A DNA stretch of 64,000 nucleotides from Enterovibrio sp045679545 (GCF_045679545.1 NZ_CP166195.1:1364001-1428000); one strand, 5' to 3'. Positions 35,157 through 44,722 are shown, counted from the stretch's first letter. The notes: generated by a model from the letters alone, not told the origin. A program made the numbers and translations.

Positions 35157-36791
35157 TCAGCCTGCACCTCTCGCCATGCCGATCACGCGTTGCAGTATCC
35201 GACGTAATAGCAGAGGAATATCATCGTCATGATGCTGCTCGGTGTAAGCAATGATAGCGAGGGCTGCATCTGGTTTTGCATACTTTTTCAGCGCCTTTGT
35301 GATGATTTTCTTCGGCGATATATGGTGTGTCGCCTCATCAATGTTCGCCATCTCTCTAAACAAGGGCTCGTAGCCATGATGGAATAGGTAATGCTCAATG
35401 TCGCGATCAGGTAACATGGTTAATCGGTGACTCTCTTGGTCGCCTTTGAGCATTTTTCGTGCGGCATAGGCATACTTTTGTCCGGCCATATCGCCATCGG
35501 CAATTAAGTGCCATTCAATGCCCAATATGGTGGCGAGTTTTATTAGGGGTTTAAGGCCACTTTGCGCAAATTCAATCAGCTGAACCCCTTCAGCCGACAA
35601 ATCGTAACCTTGGATACGAGCCAACTCACTGAATAGCCATATCTCGGTTTCACCTTCTACCAAAAGCCAGCAGCGGGCAAACAGCGCGCTGGGGCGATGA
35701 AAGCGAACATGAAAAGAGACCCTACGCTCTTCGTCTTTGCTCAAACATCCTTTAGGGACTTGGAATGTTTCTGTATGTGCGGAACCACGCTCCAAACGCC
35801 GAATACTTGTCAAAGGCACGGCTGACAGTAAATCACCGCTGTTAGTTGTTATGATTTTCTGCATCGGCATTAATGCAATGAGACGCCATGCTTGATTGAG
35901 TAAAGTAGGGTGCAACCGACTTTCTGGATCTTCAAATATCACAATGGGTCGCGCATTCGGCTTGAGTTGTTTTGGCCCGCGAGCGCGGACAAAGGTGCTG
36001 AGTAATCCCATGAGTAGCAAACGACTTTGATTGGACGTGTTACGAGCAACAAGCTCTAGTGGGTGGATATAGTTAGTTCGCATGTTGAGGTGACGAGCAG
36101 GCTCAATGTTGAATGGGGAGCGATTATGGCTATCGAAAGCGAAGTAGTGGTCTAGCAAAGTTCGCATCGCTTTAATGCCGCTGCGCACTTCACCCTTGTT
36201 AACGTGACCAGGCATTTGCTGCAATCGCTTAACGGTGTTTTCTAGCCGCTTCTCAAGTCGCGTTTTGTTGCCATTCACCGCGAGTTCGACATCGCGTAAA
36301 CGGCGGGCGTCCTGCATTCGGATAATGGGGTGAAGCAGCGCGAGCTGTTTAGCGAGATGTTCTTGGTTTTCCAGTTCAATGACATTGCCGCATTCGTCTA
36401 GAAAATCTCGCGTGACGGTTATTTTCCCGTCGTCATGCAGGGCGTTGATATGGAAATCGAGCTGTCGAAGGCCTTCTTCGTTTGTTTTGTTCCACACCTG
36501 ACTGAATTGGCGATAACGCCGGGCGCGATGTTCACCAGAGAAGCTTTCAGACCAGCGTAGGATGATCTGGATTTGGTTGGTTTGCGCGTTGCCTAGGGTA
36601 TGGTCAATATGGAAATCTGTTCGCTCGAATTCGTAGGTTTCACCCGAGGAGGGCAAACTGAGCGATAGTGCATCCAGCAAGGAGCTTTTGCCCCATGCAT
36701 TTTCGCCAATAAGTACCGTTACCTTGTCAAGACTGAGCGAAAGGCGTCGAATACCGCGAAAACCTGATATTTCAATACGATCTAACTTCAT
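35157..36791 (-). CDS. OLD-family ATP-dependent nuclease, YbjD-like (DUF2813)
   Basis: The 544-residue protein has an SMC/RecF-like ATPase: ISGFRGIRRLSLSLDKVTVLIGENAWGKSSLLDALSLSL (Walker A GENAWGKS), and VIFEDPESRLHP (Walker B-like). A C-terminal Toprim domain has WLLVEGETEIWLFSELAR (catalytic Glu) and HLIADGDMAGQKYA (D-x-D). This matches E. coli YbjD, about 550 residues, of the overcoming-lysogenisation-defect nuclease class. Some relatives defend against phage; YbjD itself is uncharacterised. ATG 36791 has GAGG 5 nt upstream; a GTG two codons earlier is possible. It is a single gene with no GajB-like helicase beside it. Confidence 0.9.
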   Translation of the reverse strand: MKLDRIEISGFRGIRRLSLSLDKVTVLIGENAWGKSSLLDALSLSLPSSGETYEFERTDFHIDHTLGNAQTNQIQIILRWSESFSGEHRARRYRQFSQVWNKTNEEGLRQLDFHINALHDDGKITVTRDFLDECGNVIELENQEHLAKQLALLHPIIRMQDARRLRDVELAVNGNKTRLEKRLENTVKRLQQMPGHVNKGEVRSGIKAMRTLLDHYFAFDSHNRSPFNIEPARHLNMRTNYIHPLELVARNTSNQSRLLLMGLLSTFVRARGPKQLKPNARPIVIFEDPESRLHPTLLNQAWRLIALMPMQKIITTNSGDLLSAVPLTSIRRLERGSAHTETFQVPKGCLSKDEERRVSFHVRFHRPSALFARCWLLVEGETEIWLFSELARIQGYDLSAEGVQLIEFAQSGLKPLIKLATILGIEWHLIADGDMAGQKYAYAARKMLKGDQESHRLTMLPDRDIEHYLFHHGYEPLFREMANIDEATHHISPKKIITKALKKYAKPDAALAIIAYTEQHHDDDIPLLLRRILQRVIGMARGAG

Positions 36792-37101
36792 AGCCACCTC
36801 ATTCCTAAGCGTAAGACAGATGAGGACACAGTGGCGATGTATTCATCACGATTTTGCGGATCAGCGAAAAATTTCTGTTCTCTTTCAGTGGATTGTGCAA
36901 GATTGAGAGACGATCAATATTGACACGCTATGTTAAGACGAATACGTAGTGAAAGAAGTTAGGTCATGTACTTATGGCTGCAAGGAGCTTATCTGCAATA
37001 AATCTAGTCGAGTATTGATTGTGTTTTCGTTGTTATTCTAAGAGCAAGATGAATCACTGTTTGCCACTGACACTGACTCTATAAAAGGAACGAGTACCCT
37101 T
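36792..37101. other. Divergent intergenic region between the YbjD-like and LysR genes
   Basis: This 310-bp stretch has no convincing gene. It should hold both promoters and possibly a LysR autoregulatory site; no clear T-N11-A palindrome was identified by eye. Confidence 0.35.
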
Positions 37102-38007
37102 ATGTTATCTTTCGAAGCATTGCAGGTTTTAGATGCTATTGACCGTAAAGGAAGTTTTGCTGCTGCCGCTGATTCGCTCAATCGTGCGCCATCATCCTTG
37201 AGTTATCAGGTTCAAAAACTAGAACAAGAATTGGATTTGGTGATCTTTGATCGTTCTGGACATAAAGCCGTGTTTACTGATGCAGGGAAACTGTTGTTAG
37301 AGCGAGGCCGCATACTGATCAATGCTGCAGATGAAATGGTGGCAGATGCCAAATCCCTTGCCCACGGTTGGGAGCTAGATATCACCATTGCGTTTGATGG
37401 TTTGTTAACCGCTCGACAATTCTTTCCGCTGGTGGAGCAACTGGGGCATGAATCCAATACACGTGTGCGGCTTCAAGAAGAAATACTCGCTGGGGCGTGG
37501 GAAGCATTACATGAAGATCGTGCTGACATCCTTATTAGCCCTAAACCACCCACCATCCCGTTAGGGGTTAAGGTGAAAGAGCTGGGCTATTCTGAAGGCT
37601 ACTGGATAGCAGCCTCTGATCACCCTATCCATAAGCACAAAAACCCGTATGACCCTGAAACGCGACGTTTATATCGCAGTATTTCTGTGGCGGATACCGC
37701 AAGGAGTGCTAAGACTTTCACCTTCAATATTTTAGATGAGCAGCCAAGATTGACGGTGAGTTCTATGACAGAGAAGTATCACGCGATTCTTGATGGCTAT
37801 GGTATTGGCACTATGCCTTTATCGTGGATAGAAAAAGACATTGAGGAAGGCCGCTTAAAAGTCATTGAAGGGAGTGAGATCTACCAGCTTCATTGGGTAA
37901 TGGCATGGAAGAGAAATCGAATGGGAAATGCGAAAGGCTGGTTGGTCAGGCATCTGCCGAAAGTACTAAAAATGATTCAACCTGTAGTTCAAGAAAACGT
38001 AGATTAG
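37102..38007 (+). CDS. LysR-family transcriptional regulator
   Basis: The 301-residue regulator has an N-terminal LysR winged HTH: LQVLDAIDRKGSFAAAADSLNRAPSSLSYQVQKLEQELDLVIFDRSGHKAVFTDAGKLLLERG. The periplasmic-binding-protein-like effector domain spans about 90-295. The effector is unknown. A small Dabb-domain gene follows 33 bp downstream on the same strand, which is unusual since many LysR targets are divergent. It may therefore regulate its own transcript or the YbjD-like gene upstream. Confidence 0.92.
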   Translation: MLSFEALQVLDAIDRKGSFAAAADSLNRAPSSLSYQVQKLEQELDLVIFDRSGHKAVFTDAGKLLLERGRILINAADEMVADAKSLAHGWELDITIAFDGLLTARQFFPLVEQLGHESNTRVRLQEEILAGAWEALHEDRADILISPKPPTIPLGVKVKELGYSEGYWIAASDHPIHKHKNPYDPETRRLYRSISVADTARSAKTFTFNILDEQPRLTVSSMTEKYHAILDGYGIGTMPLSWIEKDIEEGRLKVIEGSEIYQLHWVMAWKRNRMGNAKGWLVRHLPKVLKMIQPVVQENVD

Positions 38008-38040
38008 ACTCTTAGTGAGAATTGATGGAGTAACAACACA

Positions 38041-38355
38041 ATGATCAGACACATCCTGCTGGTAAAGTTTAAGCCCGAGTCTAATGAAGCTGACTTTGGC
38101 GAGATCCGTGAAGAGTTCGCATCAATGACAGATCGTGTTGAAGGTGTGGAATCTGTCGAATGGGGTGAGAACGACAGCCCTGAGGGAAAGAATCAAGGAT
38201 TCACGCATGTGATTCTCATGACCTTGAAAGATGAAGCCGCCCGCCAGCGTTACTTGGTTGACCCAGAGCATGAAGCACTTAAAGCAGTGTTTGGCCCACA
38301 CATAGAAGATATTATTGTGGTGGACTACACCCTCACGTCCGAATTAAGAGATTAG
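38041..38355 (+). CDS. Dabb (dimeric alpha-beta barrel, stress-responsive) protein
   Basis: The 104-residue protein begins MIRHILLVKFKPESNEADFGEIREEFASM and contains VEGVESVEWGENDSPEGKNQGFTHVILMTLKDEAARQRYLVDPEHEALKAVFGPHIEDIIVVDY. This is the Dabb fold including the conserved His in PEHEAL. Members are small dimeric cytoplasmic proteins of varied or unknown function. It is probably cotranscribed with the LysR gene. Confidence 0.9.
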   Translation: MIRHILLVKFKPESNEADFGEIREEFASMTDRVEGVESVEWGENDSPEGKNQGFTHVILMTLKDEAARQRYLVDPEHEALKAVFGPHIEDIIVVDYTLTSELRD

Positions 38356-38371
38356 TCTCAAAGGTTTCAGT

Positions 38372-38941
38372 ATGTTCCGAAGTTTCTACCGCCGTTTTTG
38401 GGTGCTTTTCTCTATTGGTTTGATGCTTCTAAATGTCGCGACAGTGCTGAACGCAAAGGTGTATGATTTAATGCATGGTGCATTCTCTTCGCTGCCTTTC
38501 AGCAGCATTGTGTCCAAAAGTAAGGCCACACAGCTAGCCAGTTTAAAGAAAGAAAACATCAAATTAGCGCGTAATAATTCTGAATATGAATTACTTAAAA
38601 AGTCCAGAAAGAGTCGTGCTCTTAAGGCGAAGACAATATCGAAGCGAATATCGCGTCGAGTGGTAAGGAACATAACCTTAAACACATCTTCAGTTGTTGG
38701 ACAATCCATCCCTTACTTGGGCGTTGCAGCAATATTATCTGTAACTGCGGCCGATATCTACGATGGTTGCCAGACAGTAAAAGATACGAATGAATTACTT
38801 CAGCTTTTTGATGAAGTACCTGATGTCGAGAAAGAAGATGAGATCTGCGGTGTTACACTGCCGACGATTGAAGAGATTCAATATAGCTTTTCGAACTATC
38901 AAGAAGATACCTTGTCAACGTTAAGTGAATATTTTCAATAA
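38372..38941 (+). CDS. Hypothetical membrane protein with basic central region
   Basis: I do not recognise this 189-residue protein. It has an N-terminal hydrophobic segment (about 9-30), then a very basic, helical stretch (about 48-95, rich in Lys/Arg/Ser, including KKSRKSRALKAKTISKRISRRVVRN). A second hydrophobic segment follows (about 103-125, IPYLGVAAILSVTAADIYDGC), and the tail is acidic (DEVPDVEKEDEICGVTLPTIEEI). It starts 16 bp after the Dabb gene and so may belong to the same transcript. The AT-rich codons differ slightly from its neighbours. Confidence 0.7.
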   Translation: MFRSFYRRFWVLFSIGLMLLNVATVLNAKVYDLMHGAFSSLPFSSIVSKSKATQLASLKKENIKLARNNSEYELLKKSRKSRALKAKTISKRISRRVVRNITLNTSSVVGQSIPYLGVAAILSVTAADIYDGCQTVKDTNELLQLFDEVPDVEKEDEICGVTLPTIEEIQYSFSNYQEDTLSTLSEYFQ

Positions 38942-38961
38942 AGGTCAAGTCAACCGGAATC

Positions 38962-38990
38962 AAAATTGGCGCACAATAATGCGCGCCAAA
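38962..38990 (-). terminator. Terminator of the patZ-like gene
   Basis: A 7-bp stem, TTGGCGC (38966-38972) with GCGCCAA (38983-38989), has a 10-nt loop. On the minus strand TTTTG follows. It lies just past the stop of the gene at 38994. Confidence 0.65.
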
Positions 38991-38993
38991 ACG

Positions 38994-41675
38994 CTAAAGC
39001 ATCATATCCATATCAACGATCCCATCTTGTATTTGGACATCAATACTGAACCCGACTTTTTGTGCCAGTGCAATCATCCCTGAGTTAGAAGGCATGGTCA
39101 TACCGTTGATACGTTTTAAGCCGCTTTGGCGTCCGTATTCAATGACCTTGTCCATTAAAATCCTGCCTAATCCCATGCCTTTCAGATCCGAGCGTACCAA
39201 TACCGCAAACTCAGCATCTGTATGTGATGGATTTGCTAGCGCACGAACTACGCCAAGAATCTCATCTTCGCCATTGGGTGCGCGGAATACCGCTACGAAG
39301 GCCATTTCACGGTCGTAATCAATCTGTGTGAGATTGGCTAGTGCTTCATGGTTGAGTTCTCCGACATCAGAGAAAAATCGCTTATACAGGTCTTCCACAG
39401 ATACCCGTTCCACAAAGGATTTATGGTTAGGCTCGTCTTCAGGAAGAATAGGGCGCAGTAGTATTTTTCGCCCGTCCTTGAGGGTTGCGGTTTGTTCCAA
39501 CTCTTTAGGATAAGGCCGAATCGCGAGACGGGTATTGGCGTCTCCTTCAAACGGAGAAAGCTTTATGGAGGCATCCAGAACGGTAAAGCTGTCACCAGTA
39601 ACAAGCAAAGGATGGATGTCCAACTCGGTGATTTCGGGGTAATCAATCACGACTTGTGACAGTGTCACTAAAAAGTGACAAAGTGAATTCACATCAATGT
39701 TATAGGGATGACCACGTTGGCGTAATTTGCCGGTTTTGAGCGCACCAATAACAAGATAACGTGCCAATGCCATGTTTAGCGGTGGAATTGCCACTGCAGC
39801 ATCGCGATTCACATTCCATTCACTGCCGCCTTCACCCAGTAAAATCACAGGGCCAAACACAGGATCGTGTCGTACACACACTCTGAGTTCTTGTGAGCCA
39901 GCGCGGTTTGCCATGGCTTGAATTTGTAACCCTTCGATACGTGCTGTTGGATAAGAAAGTGACACGCGGTTAAGCATCAGCTGGGCGGCATTGGCCACCT
40001 CTGTGGCATTGTTTAGATCTAGCATCACGCCGTTAACATCAGATTTATGTGCGATGTCAGGGGAGCGGAGTTTAACAGCAACTGGATAACCCACTTGTTC
40101 CGTAATTTGTGCCGCTTCTGCAGCGTCTGCTGCTAGCCATGTCGACATGACATTGATGCCGTATTTTGAGAGAAACGGCCTCGCTTCATGAGTGGTCAGG
40201 GAAGTTAATTGGTTGTCCAGCGCTTGTTGAATGAATGCACGGCCACCTTCTATGTCGTATTCGATCTGACCAATCGAGGTCGGTGTCTCCATAAGTTGTT
40301 TCTGGTTTCGACGGTATTCGACCAAGTGCATGAAGGCGGTTACGGCGCTTTCTGGTGTGCGATAAGCAGGGAAGCCAGCATGTGCAAATGCCAAACGCGC
40401 AACGGTTGCGTCATCACTTTCGCCTTGCCAGTTGGTCAAAATGTTAAAACGTTTGGCGCGGGGGTTTTTCTTCAGCATTTCTGCCAACGCTTTAGCGGTT
40501 TTTAACCCTGGAGCAGTGACAGACGGTGAATGGAGTATTAACAGTGCATCGGCTTCATCACTTTCTAGTAAGATCTCCGTGGCTTTTTTATAGCGCTCGA
40601 TATCCGCGTCCCCAACAATATCGAGTGGATTACCTTGTGACCAACTAACAGGAAGCACTTTGCTTAGTTTGTCTATGGTTTCTTCGCTTAACACGGCCAA
40701 TTTACCGCCCATTTCCATCAATGTATCCACCGCCATGACGGCTGGGCCACCGCCGTTAGAAATGATCGCCAATCGCTCACCGCGGAGTGGCACAGAGTGG
40801 GAAAGTGTTTCTACTGCGGCGAACAGTTCGTGAGTTGTATTTACGCGAAGCATACCTGAGCGTCTAATTGCCGCATCGTAAGCGCCATCAAGTCCCGGCA
40901 AGGTTTCTGACAAGTGGGGTAGTGCAGCTGCACCTTCCGGCGTTCGGCCACTCTTTAGCACCAGTACACGGCGGTTACGAGACGCAGCTCGGGCAGCTGA
41001 AATGAATGCCCTCGCGTCTTGAATATTGTCGATATAAAGCAAGATCGCATCGGTTTTACTTTCACGACTCAGGTAATCCAGTAATTCAGGGAAATCAATA
41101 TCACTTGCTTCACCTAAAGAGATAAAGGTAGAAAAACCAATACGTCTGTTTCTTGCCCAGTCCAAAATTGTGGTACACACAGCGGCTGATTGAGAAACGA
41201 ATGCAATGTTGCCACGGTTAGCAGGGATGGGAGAGAACGACGCATTTAAGTTCAACCAAGGTAGGATTAAACCAAGGCTGTTTGGTCCAATCACACGCAT
41301 GTCATACTGCGATGCAATATCACGCATGATGTCGAATTCAGTGCGCCCGTCTTGGTTAATGCATTTTTTCATGCCAGCCGCCAAAATGATCGCGACTTTC
41401 ACGCCTTTTTCCCCGAGTTGACGGATAAGCTCACTGTTTTTATCGGCTTGAGTACAGAGCACTGCCATGTCAGGAACAAGCGGCAAGGCGTCTATGGTTG
41501 GATAGGCGAGAATACCGGCGACGGCTTGGTACTTCGGCGTAACAGGCATGATTGGGCCTTGAAAACCACCCGATTGTAGGTTGCGGATAATCACATTGCC
41601 AGCGCGGCCAGGTGTATCTGAAGCGCCGACGACAGCGATGGATTTTGGTTTAAAAAGCATATCTAGGCCAAGCAT
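38994..41675 (-). CDS. patZ: PatZ/Pat-type protein lysine acetyltransferase: acyl-CoA synthetase (ADP-forming)-like + GNAT
   Basis: The 893-residue protein has a CoA-binding domain (about 5-130, KPKSIAVVGASDTPGRAGN), a succinyl-CoA-ligase-like domain (about 145-460), an ATP-grasp domain (about 480-700, VAVKLRSPDIAHKSDVNGVMLDL) and a C-terminal GNAT domain (about 730-890, LKGMGLGRILMDKVIEYGR). In enteric bacteria this enzyme acetylates lysines of acetyl-CoA synthetase and other proteins. The start: ATG 41675 follows CGGGAG with 6-nt spacing; upstream TTG/ATG codons at 41696 and 41693 lack one. It is a single gene. Confidence 0.92.
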   Translation of the reverse strand: MLGLDMLFKPKSIAVVGASDTPGRAGNVIIRNLQSGGFQGPIMPVTPKYQAVAGILAYPTIDALPLVPDMAVLCTQADKNSELIRQLGEKGVKVAIILAAGMKKCINQDGRTEFDIMRDIASQYDMRVIGPNSLGLILPWLNLNASFSPIPANRGNIAFVSQSAAVCTTILDWARNRRIGFSTFISLGEASDIDFPELLDYLSRESKTDAILLYIDNIQDARAFISAARAASRNRRVLVLKSGRTPEGAAALPHLSETLPGLDGAYDAAIRRSGMLRVNTTHELFAAVETLSHSVPLRGERLAIISNGGGPAVMAVDTLMEMGGKLAVLSEETIDKLSKVLPVSWSQGNPLDIVGDADIERYKKATEILLESDEADALLILHSPSVTAPGLKTAKALAEMLKKNPRAKRFNILTNWQGESDDATVARLAFAHAGFPAYRTPESAVTAFMHLVEYRRNQKQLMETPTSIGQIEYDIEGGRAFIQQALDNQLTSLTTHEARPFLSKYGINVMSTWLAADAAEAAQITEQVGYPVAVKLRSPDIAHKSDVNGVMLDLNNATEVANAAQLMLNRVSLSYPTARIEGLQIQAMANRAGSQELRVCVRHDPVFGPVILLGEGGSEWNVNRDAAVAIPPLNMALARYLVIGALKTGKLRQRGHPYNIDVNSLCHFLVTLSQVVIDYPEITELDIHPLLVTGDSFTVLDASIKLSPFEGDANTRLAIRPYPKELEQTATLKDGRKILLRPILPEDEPNHKSFVERVSVEDLYKRFFSDVGELNHEALANLTQIDYDREMAFVAVFRAPNGEDEILGVVRALANPSHTDAEFAVLVRSDLKGMGLGRILMDKVIEYGRQSGLKRINGMTMPSNSGMIALAQKVGFSIDVQIQDGIVDMDMML

Positions 41676-41930
41676 TTGCGTCTCCCGAGGCATCAAGCAA
41701 GTAGAAATATATTACCGTGTTTCTGTTCGCGCATCTTGACCCATTAAGTCTGGCTGTGATCCGTAGCGAAAAGACATGCACGAAAAGCGAAACCCTTGTC
41801 ACCTCGATCATTTTTGTAAAATGATGTGTGACACGTGGCAGATACTTATTAGCGTGCGCATCGTTTAAGTTGAATGAATGGTTAGGTGCGTTCAGAATAG
41901 AAGACAGTGGCTCCTAAAAGTAGAATAATC

Positions 41931-42488
41931 ATGAAGAAAATCCTTTCTATCGCGTTTACCTTTGTGCTTGCTGGTTGTGCTGGTGGAACCAGTACAACAC
42001 AAATTTTGACGCAGTCTGTCGAAGAAGAAGTCTTTCCGGCTACACAGTCAGCATCTATTCCTGCGCCTGCAAAAAAAGCAGAGGTGAGTGCTGTAAAACC
42101 AATGCCGAAACCAGCGCCTAAACTGGCAATGACAGAAAAGTCGATGAAAGTGGCTGCGGCGAAACCGGCCGCCAAAAAGCAACCGACAAAAAAATCGGCC
42201 GCAACCAGCGGGCATCAATACACGATTCAGGTCATCGCACTCAGCCACAACAAAGGCTTTAGCGAATACATGAATAAGCTACCGTCAGATAAGCCTGTTT
42301 GGTCGAACAAGAAAATGGTCGATGGTTTGCCTTGGTATACCTTGTTGTATGGTGATTTTACTTCAAAAACTGACGCGCAGAAGGCACTAAGCGCCTTACC
42401 AAAAGACATCAAACAATATGGGCCTTTCATACGTTCGCTTGCATCGATCAAATCATCAGCAAATCCCGAGATGAAACCCCTTAACTAG
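41931..42488 (+). CDS. SPOR-domain lipoprotein
   Basis: The 185-residue precursor has a lipoprotein signal, MKKILSIAFTFVLAGCAGG (lipobox LAGC). An Ala/Pro/Lys-rich linker follows (about 40-90), then a C-terminal SPOR domain (about 95-165, YTIQVIALSHNKGFSEYMNKLP and PWYTLLYGDFTSKTDAQKALSALP). SPOR domains bind denuded glycan strands at the septum, so the protein is probably an envelope or division-site factor. The open frame begins at 41907, but the signal peptide sets the start at 41931. It has its own terminator. Confidence 0.88.
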   Translation: MKKILSIAFTFVLAGCAGGTSTTQILTQSVEEEVFPATQSASIPAPAKKAEVSAVKPMPKPAPKLAMTEKSMKVAAAKPAAKKQPTKKSAATSGHQYTIQVIALSHNKGFSEYMNKLPSDKPVWSNKKMVDGLPWYTLLYGDFTSKTDAQKALSALPKDIKQYGPFIRSLASIKSSANPEMKPLN

Positions 42489-42504
42489 CGTGTCCAAGCA
42501 ACGG

Positions 42505-42530
42505 AAAAGAGAGCAAAGGCTCTCTTTTTT
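42505..42530 (+). terminator. Terminator after the SPOR lipoprotein gene
   Basis: A 10-bp stem, AAAAGAGAGC (42505-42514) with GCTCTCTTTT (42519-42528), has a 4-nt loop and further T residues downstream. Confidence 0.87.
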
Positions 42531-42753
42531 CTTATAAAATTCGCGTAACGAAGAGCAGATATGCCTTTACCTGCATGAATGCGATGAGTTTTTGCGCGAT
42601 CACACAAAAATAGGCTGATATTTGCTTTTCATTGGATGAAAGGCGTTAGGTGATTGTCTACTATAGGTGTCTCACCTTCCATGCGATGCACCGGATTGTG
42701 CAATTGAATTATGTTATCCCTGAGCAACGCATCAGGGCGAAGTAGGAATGGTC

Positions 42754-43755
42754 ATGAACCCAACACAAGTATTGCTACTTTGTGGCGGCGGCAGCGCTGA
42801 ACATGAAGTGTCTCTGGTATCTGCGAATTATCTGGAATCTCAACTCAAATCACTGCCATCAGTGTTAGTTGTTCGCGTCGAAATCACAAAAGATGATGGC
42901 TGGAAAGACAGCGAAGGCCGAGACTGCAGGCTGAACTTAGACAAAACACTCAAGGTTGGCGATGAACTGATTGCCATCGATTACGTGGTTCCTTGCATTC
43001 ACGGCTACCCTGGTGAAACGGGGGATATTCAATCACTATTAGAATTGGCTGGTTTGCCTTACATGGGTTGTGACCCATCAGCAAGCATTGTTTGCTTCAA
43101 CAAAATCACGTCAAAACTTTGGTTTGACGCGATTGGTATTCCCAACACGCCGTACGTATTTTTAACCGAGAATAACGCTGACAGCGTATTGAAAGCGGAA
43201 GAGGCATTTGACCGCTGGGGCGCAATCTTCGTTAAAGCCGCCTGTCAGGGTTCGTCAGTGGGTTGCTTTAAGGTGTCAGATAAAAATGCAATCAAAGATG
43301 CCATCGAGGAAGCATTTAGGTTTTCTAATCAGGTATTGGTTGAGAAGGCGGTTCGTCCTCGCGAATTAGAAATTGCGGCTTATCATTTTAACGGTGAAGT
43401 CGTCGTTACCAATCCTGGCGAGATTCGCTGCCCTGAAGACACTTTCTACACCTATGATGAAAAATACAGCACAACAAGCCACAGCTTAACGACGCTAGAA
43501 CCGGACAATTTAACAGAAGAACAGATCGCTAAGATGCGTGACTACGCAGAAAAAGCATTTGTGCACTTAAAGTTGAAAGACCTATCACGCATCGATTTTT
43601 TTCTGACGGCTGATGGTGAAGTGCTATTGAATGAAATCAATACGTTTCCGGGAATGACGCCAATTTCAATGTTTCCGAAATTGGTTGAGCACAATGGACA
43701 CACCTTCTCAGATTATCTGGAAAGCTGCATCCAAACGGGTGTTAATGCCAATTAG
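42754..43755 (+). CDS. ddl: D-alanine-D-alanine ligase
   Basis: The 333-residue ATP-grasp enzyme has the N-terminal LLCGGGSAEHEVSLVSANYL, VVPCIHGYPGETGDIQSLLELAGLPYMGCDPSASIVCFNK, and the C-terminal LSRIDFFLTADGEVLLNEINTFPGMTPISMFPKL. It joins two D-Ala for peptidoglycan precursors in the cytoplasm. It is not in the mur-fts cluster, so it is a stand-alone DdlA-type copy. The first frame ATG is 42748, but AGGA lies 6 nt before the ATG at 42754, which is preferred. Its stop overlaps the stop of the convergent recombinase gene. Confidence 0.95.
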   Translation: MNPTQVLLLCGGGSAEHEVSLVSANYLESQLKSLPSVLVVRVEITKDDGWKDSEGRDCRLNLDKTLKVGDELIAIDYVVPCIHGYPGETGDIQSLLELAGLPYMGCDPSASIVCFNKITSKLWFDAIGIPNTPYVFLTENNADSVLKAEEAFDRWGAIFVKAACQGSSVGCFKVSDKNAIKDAIEEAFRFSNQVLVEKAVRPRELEIAAYHFNGEVVVTNPGEIRCPEDTFYTYDEKYSTTSHSLTTLEPDNLTEEQIAKMRDYAEKAFVHLKLKDLSRIDFFLTADGEVLLNEINTFPGMTPISMFPKLVEHNGHTFSDYLESCIQTGVNAN

Positions 43756-44714
43756 TCTTTGTCTATTTTACGTTTAAACTGATCCATCGCCTCGTTCATT
43801 GCCTGCTTATTTCCCACATACTGTGCAGGCATGGCGGGGCTTTTCCATCTGCCTTGCTGTTGAATTTCCTTAATCGACTTTCCCGAATCTGACAAATCCA
43901 CACTCGCCCCAACGCGTGGTGATTGCCCCGAAAATGTTAGCGTATTATCTAACCCAAGCTCAGTGGCGGCTCGTCGAAAAACGCGGTAAATAGAAGAATG
44001 ATCCATGGGTAAATCCCCCAGTTGTTCATGCTTGTTAATTCGCCGCAGCAAAGGGCCATCGATAATGCAGGAGACGAATAGCCATTGGTCAATCAGCTCG
44101 CCAGCTTGTGGGCTTAGTTCGATGCGCTGATCATCAACCACCAGTAAATATCTCTCCGATTCTTTCTGTACTGAGGCACAAGTTAGTGACGCGAGTTCAC
44201 TTCTTTTTAGCATACCTTCAAAACAGAGTGTCCAAATCAGAAGGTCGCGGATATCTTTGAGGCGATCACTGCTTCCCAGTTTTTGATGTAACGCATTTAA
44301 ATGTGAAAGGTGAAATGCATTGGCCTGCGCGGAATCATCCGATTTTTCTGAATACAGACGATTAAGGGTAAATCGTACTTCGCGGTGGCGAGTAGGATCT
44401 GGCTGGCTATGAACACGGTGCAGCAGAGATATGGTGATCACGTAGCGCTTAATGCTCGATATCTTGCGCGTCTTTGATGTGTGCTCAATAAAGCGACGAA
44501 CTGCAGTGACGGCAGAAGGCAGGGGCGAAACATTGACCTGTTTGCAATAGTCGACAAAGGTTTGCCAGTCATTTTGGAAACTTAGTAGGGAGTTATGACT
44601 GTACAGATTCATTGTCAGCGATTTCCAGCTCTCTAAATCTACCTGACCAAGCTTGAACAACGCCATGCTGCGTTTAATCATGTCTGGATCTGCAATGGGT
44701 TCAATCTTTTTCAT
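43752..44714 (-). CDS. Tyrosine recombinase/integrase-like protein with altered box II
   Basis: The 320-residue protein has an N-terminal SAM-like core-binding region (about 35-130) and a C-terminal tyrosine recombinase domain (about 145-310). Catalytic positions seen: Arg in EGMLKRSELASL, then FSGQSPRVGASVDL, where the usual H-x-x-R is Q-x-x-R. GRWKSPAMPAQYVGNK supplies the Trp and the nucleophile Tyr. The His-to-Gln change may weaken activity. It is convergent with ddl (stops overlap by 4 bp) and sits at one side of an accessory-looking region. A palindrome at 44725-44739 lies 10 bp upstream of its start. Confidence 0.85.
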   Translation of the reverse strand: MKKIEPIADPDMIKRSMALFKLGQVDLESWKSLTMNLYSHNSLLSFQNDWQTFVDYCKQVNVSPLPSAVTAVRRFIEHTSKTRKISSIKRYVITISLLHRVHSQPDPTRHREVRFTLNRLYSEKSDDSAQANAFHLSHLNALHQKLGSSDRLKDIRDLLIWTLCFEGMLKRSELASLTCASVQKESERYLLVVDDQRIELSPQAGELIDQWLFVSCIIDGPLLRRINKHEQLGDLPMDHSSIYRVFRRAATELGLDNTLTFSGQSPRVGASVDLSDSGKSIKEIQQQGRWKSPAMPAQYVGNKQAMNEAMDQFKRKIDKD

Positions 44715-44722
44715 TACTTAAT

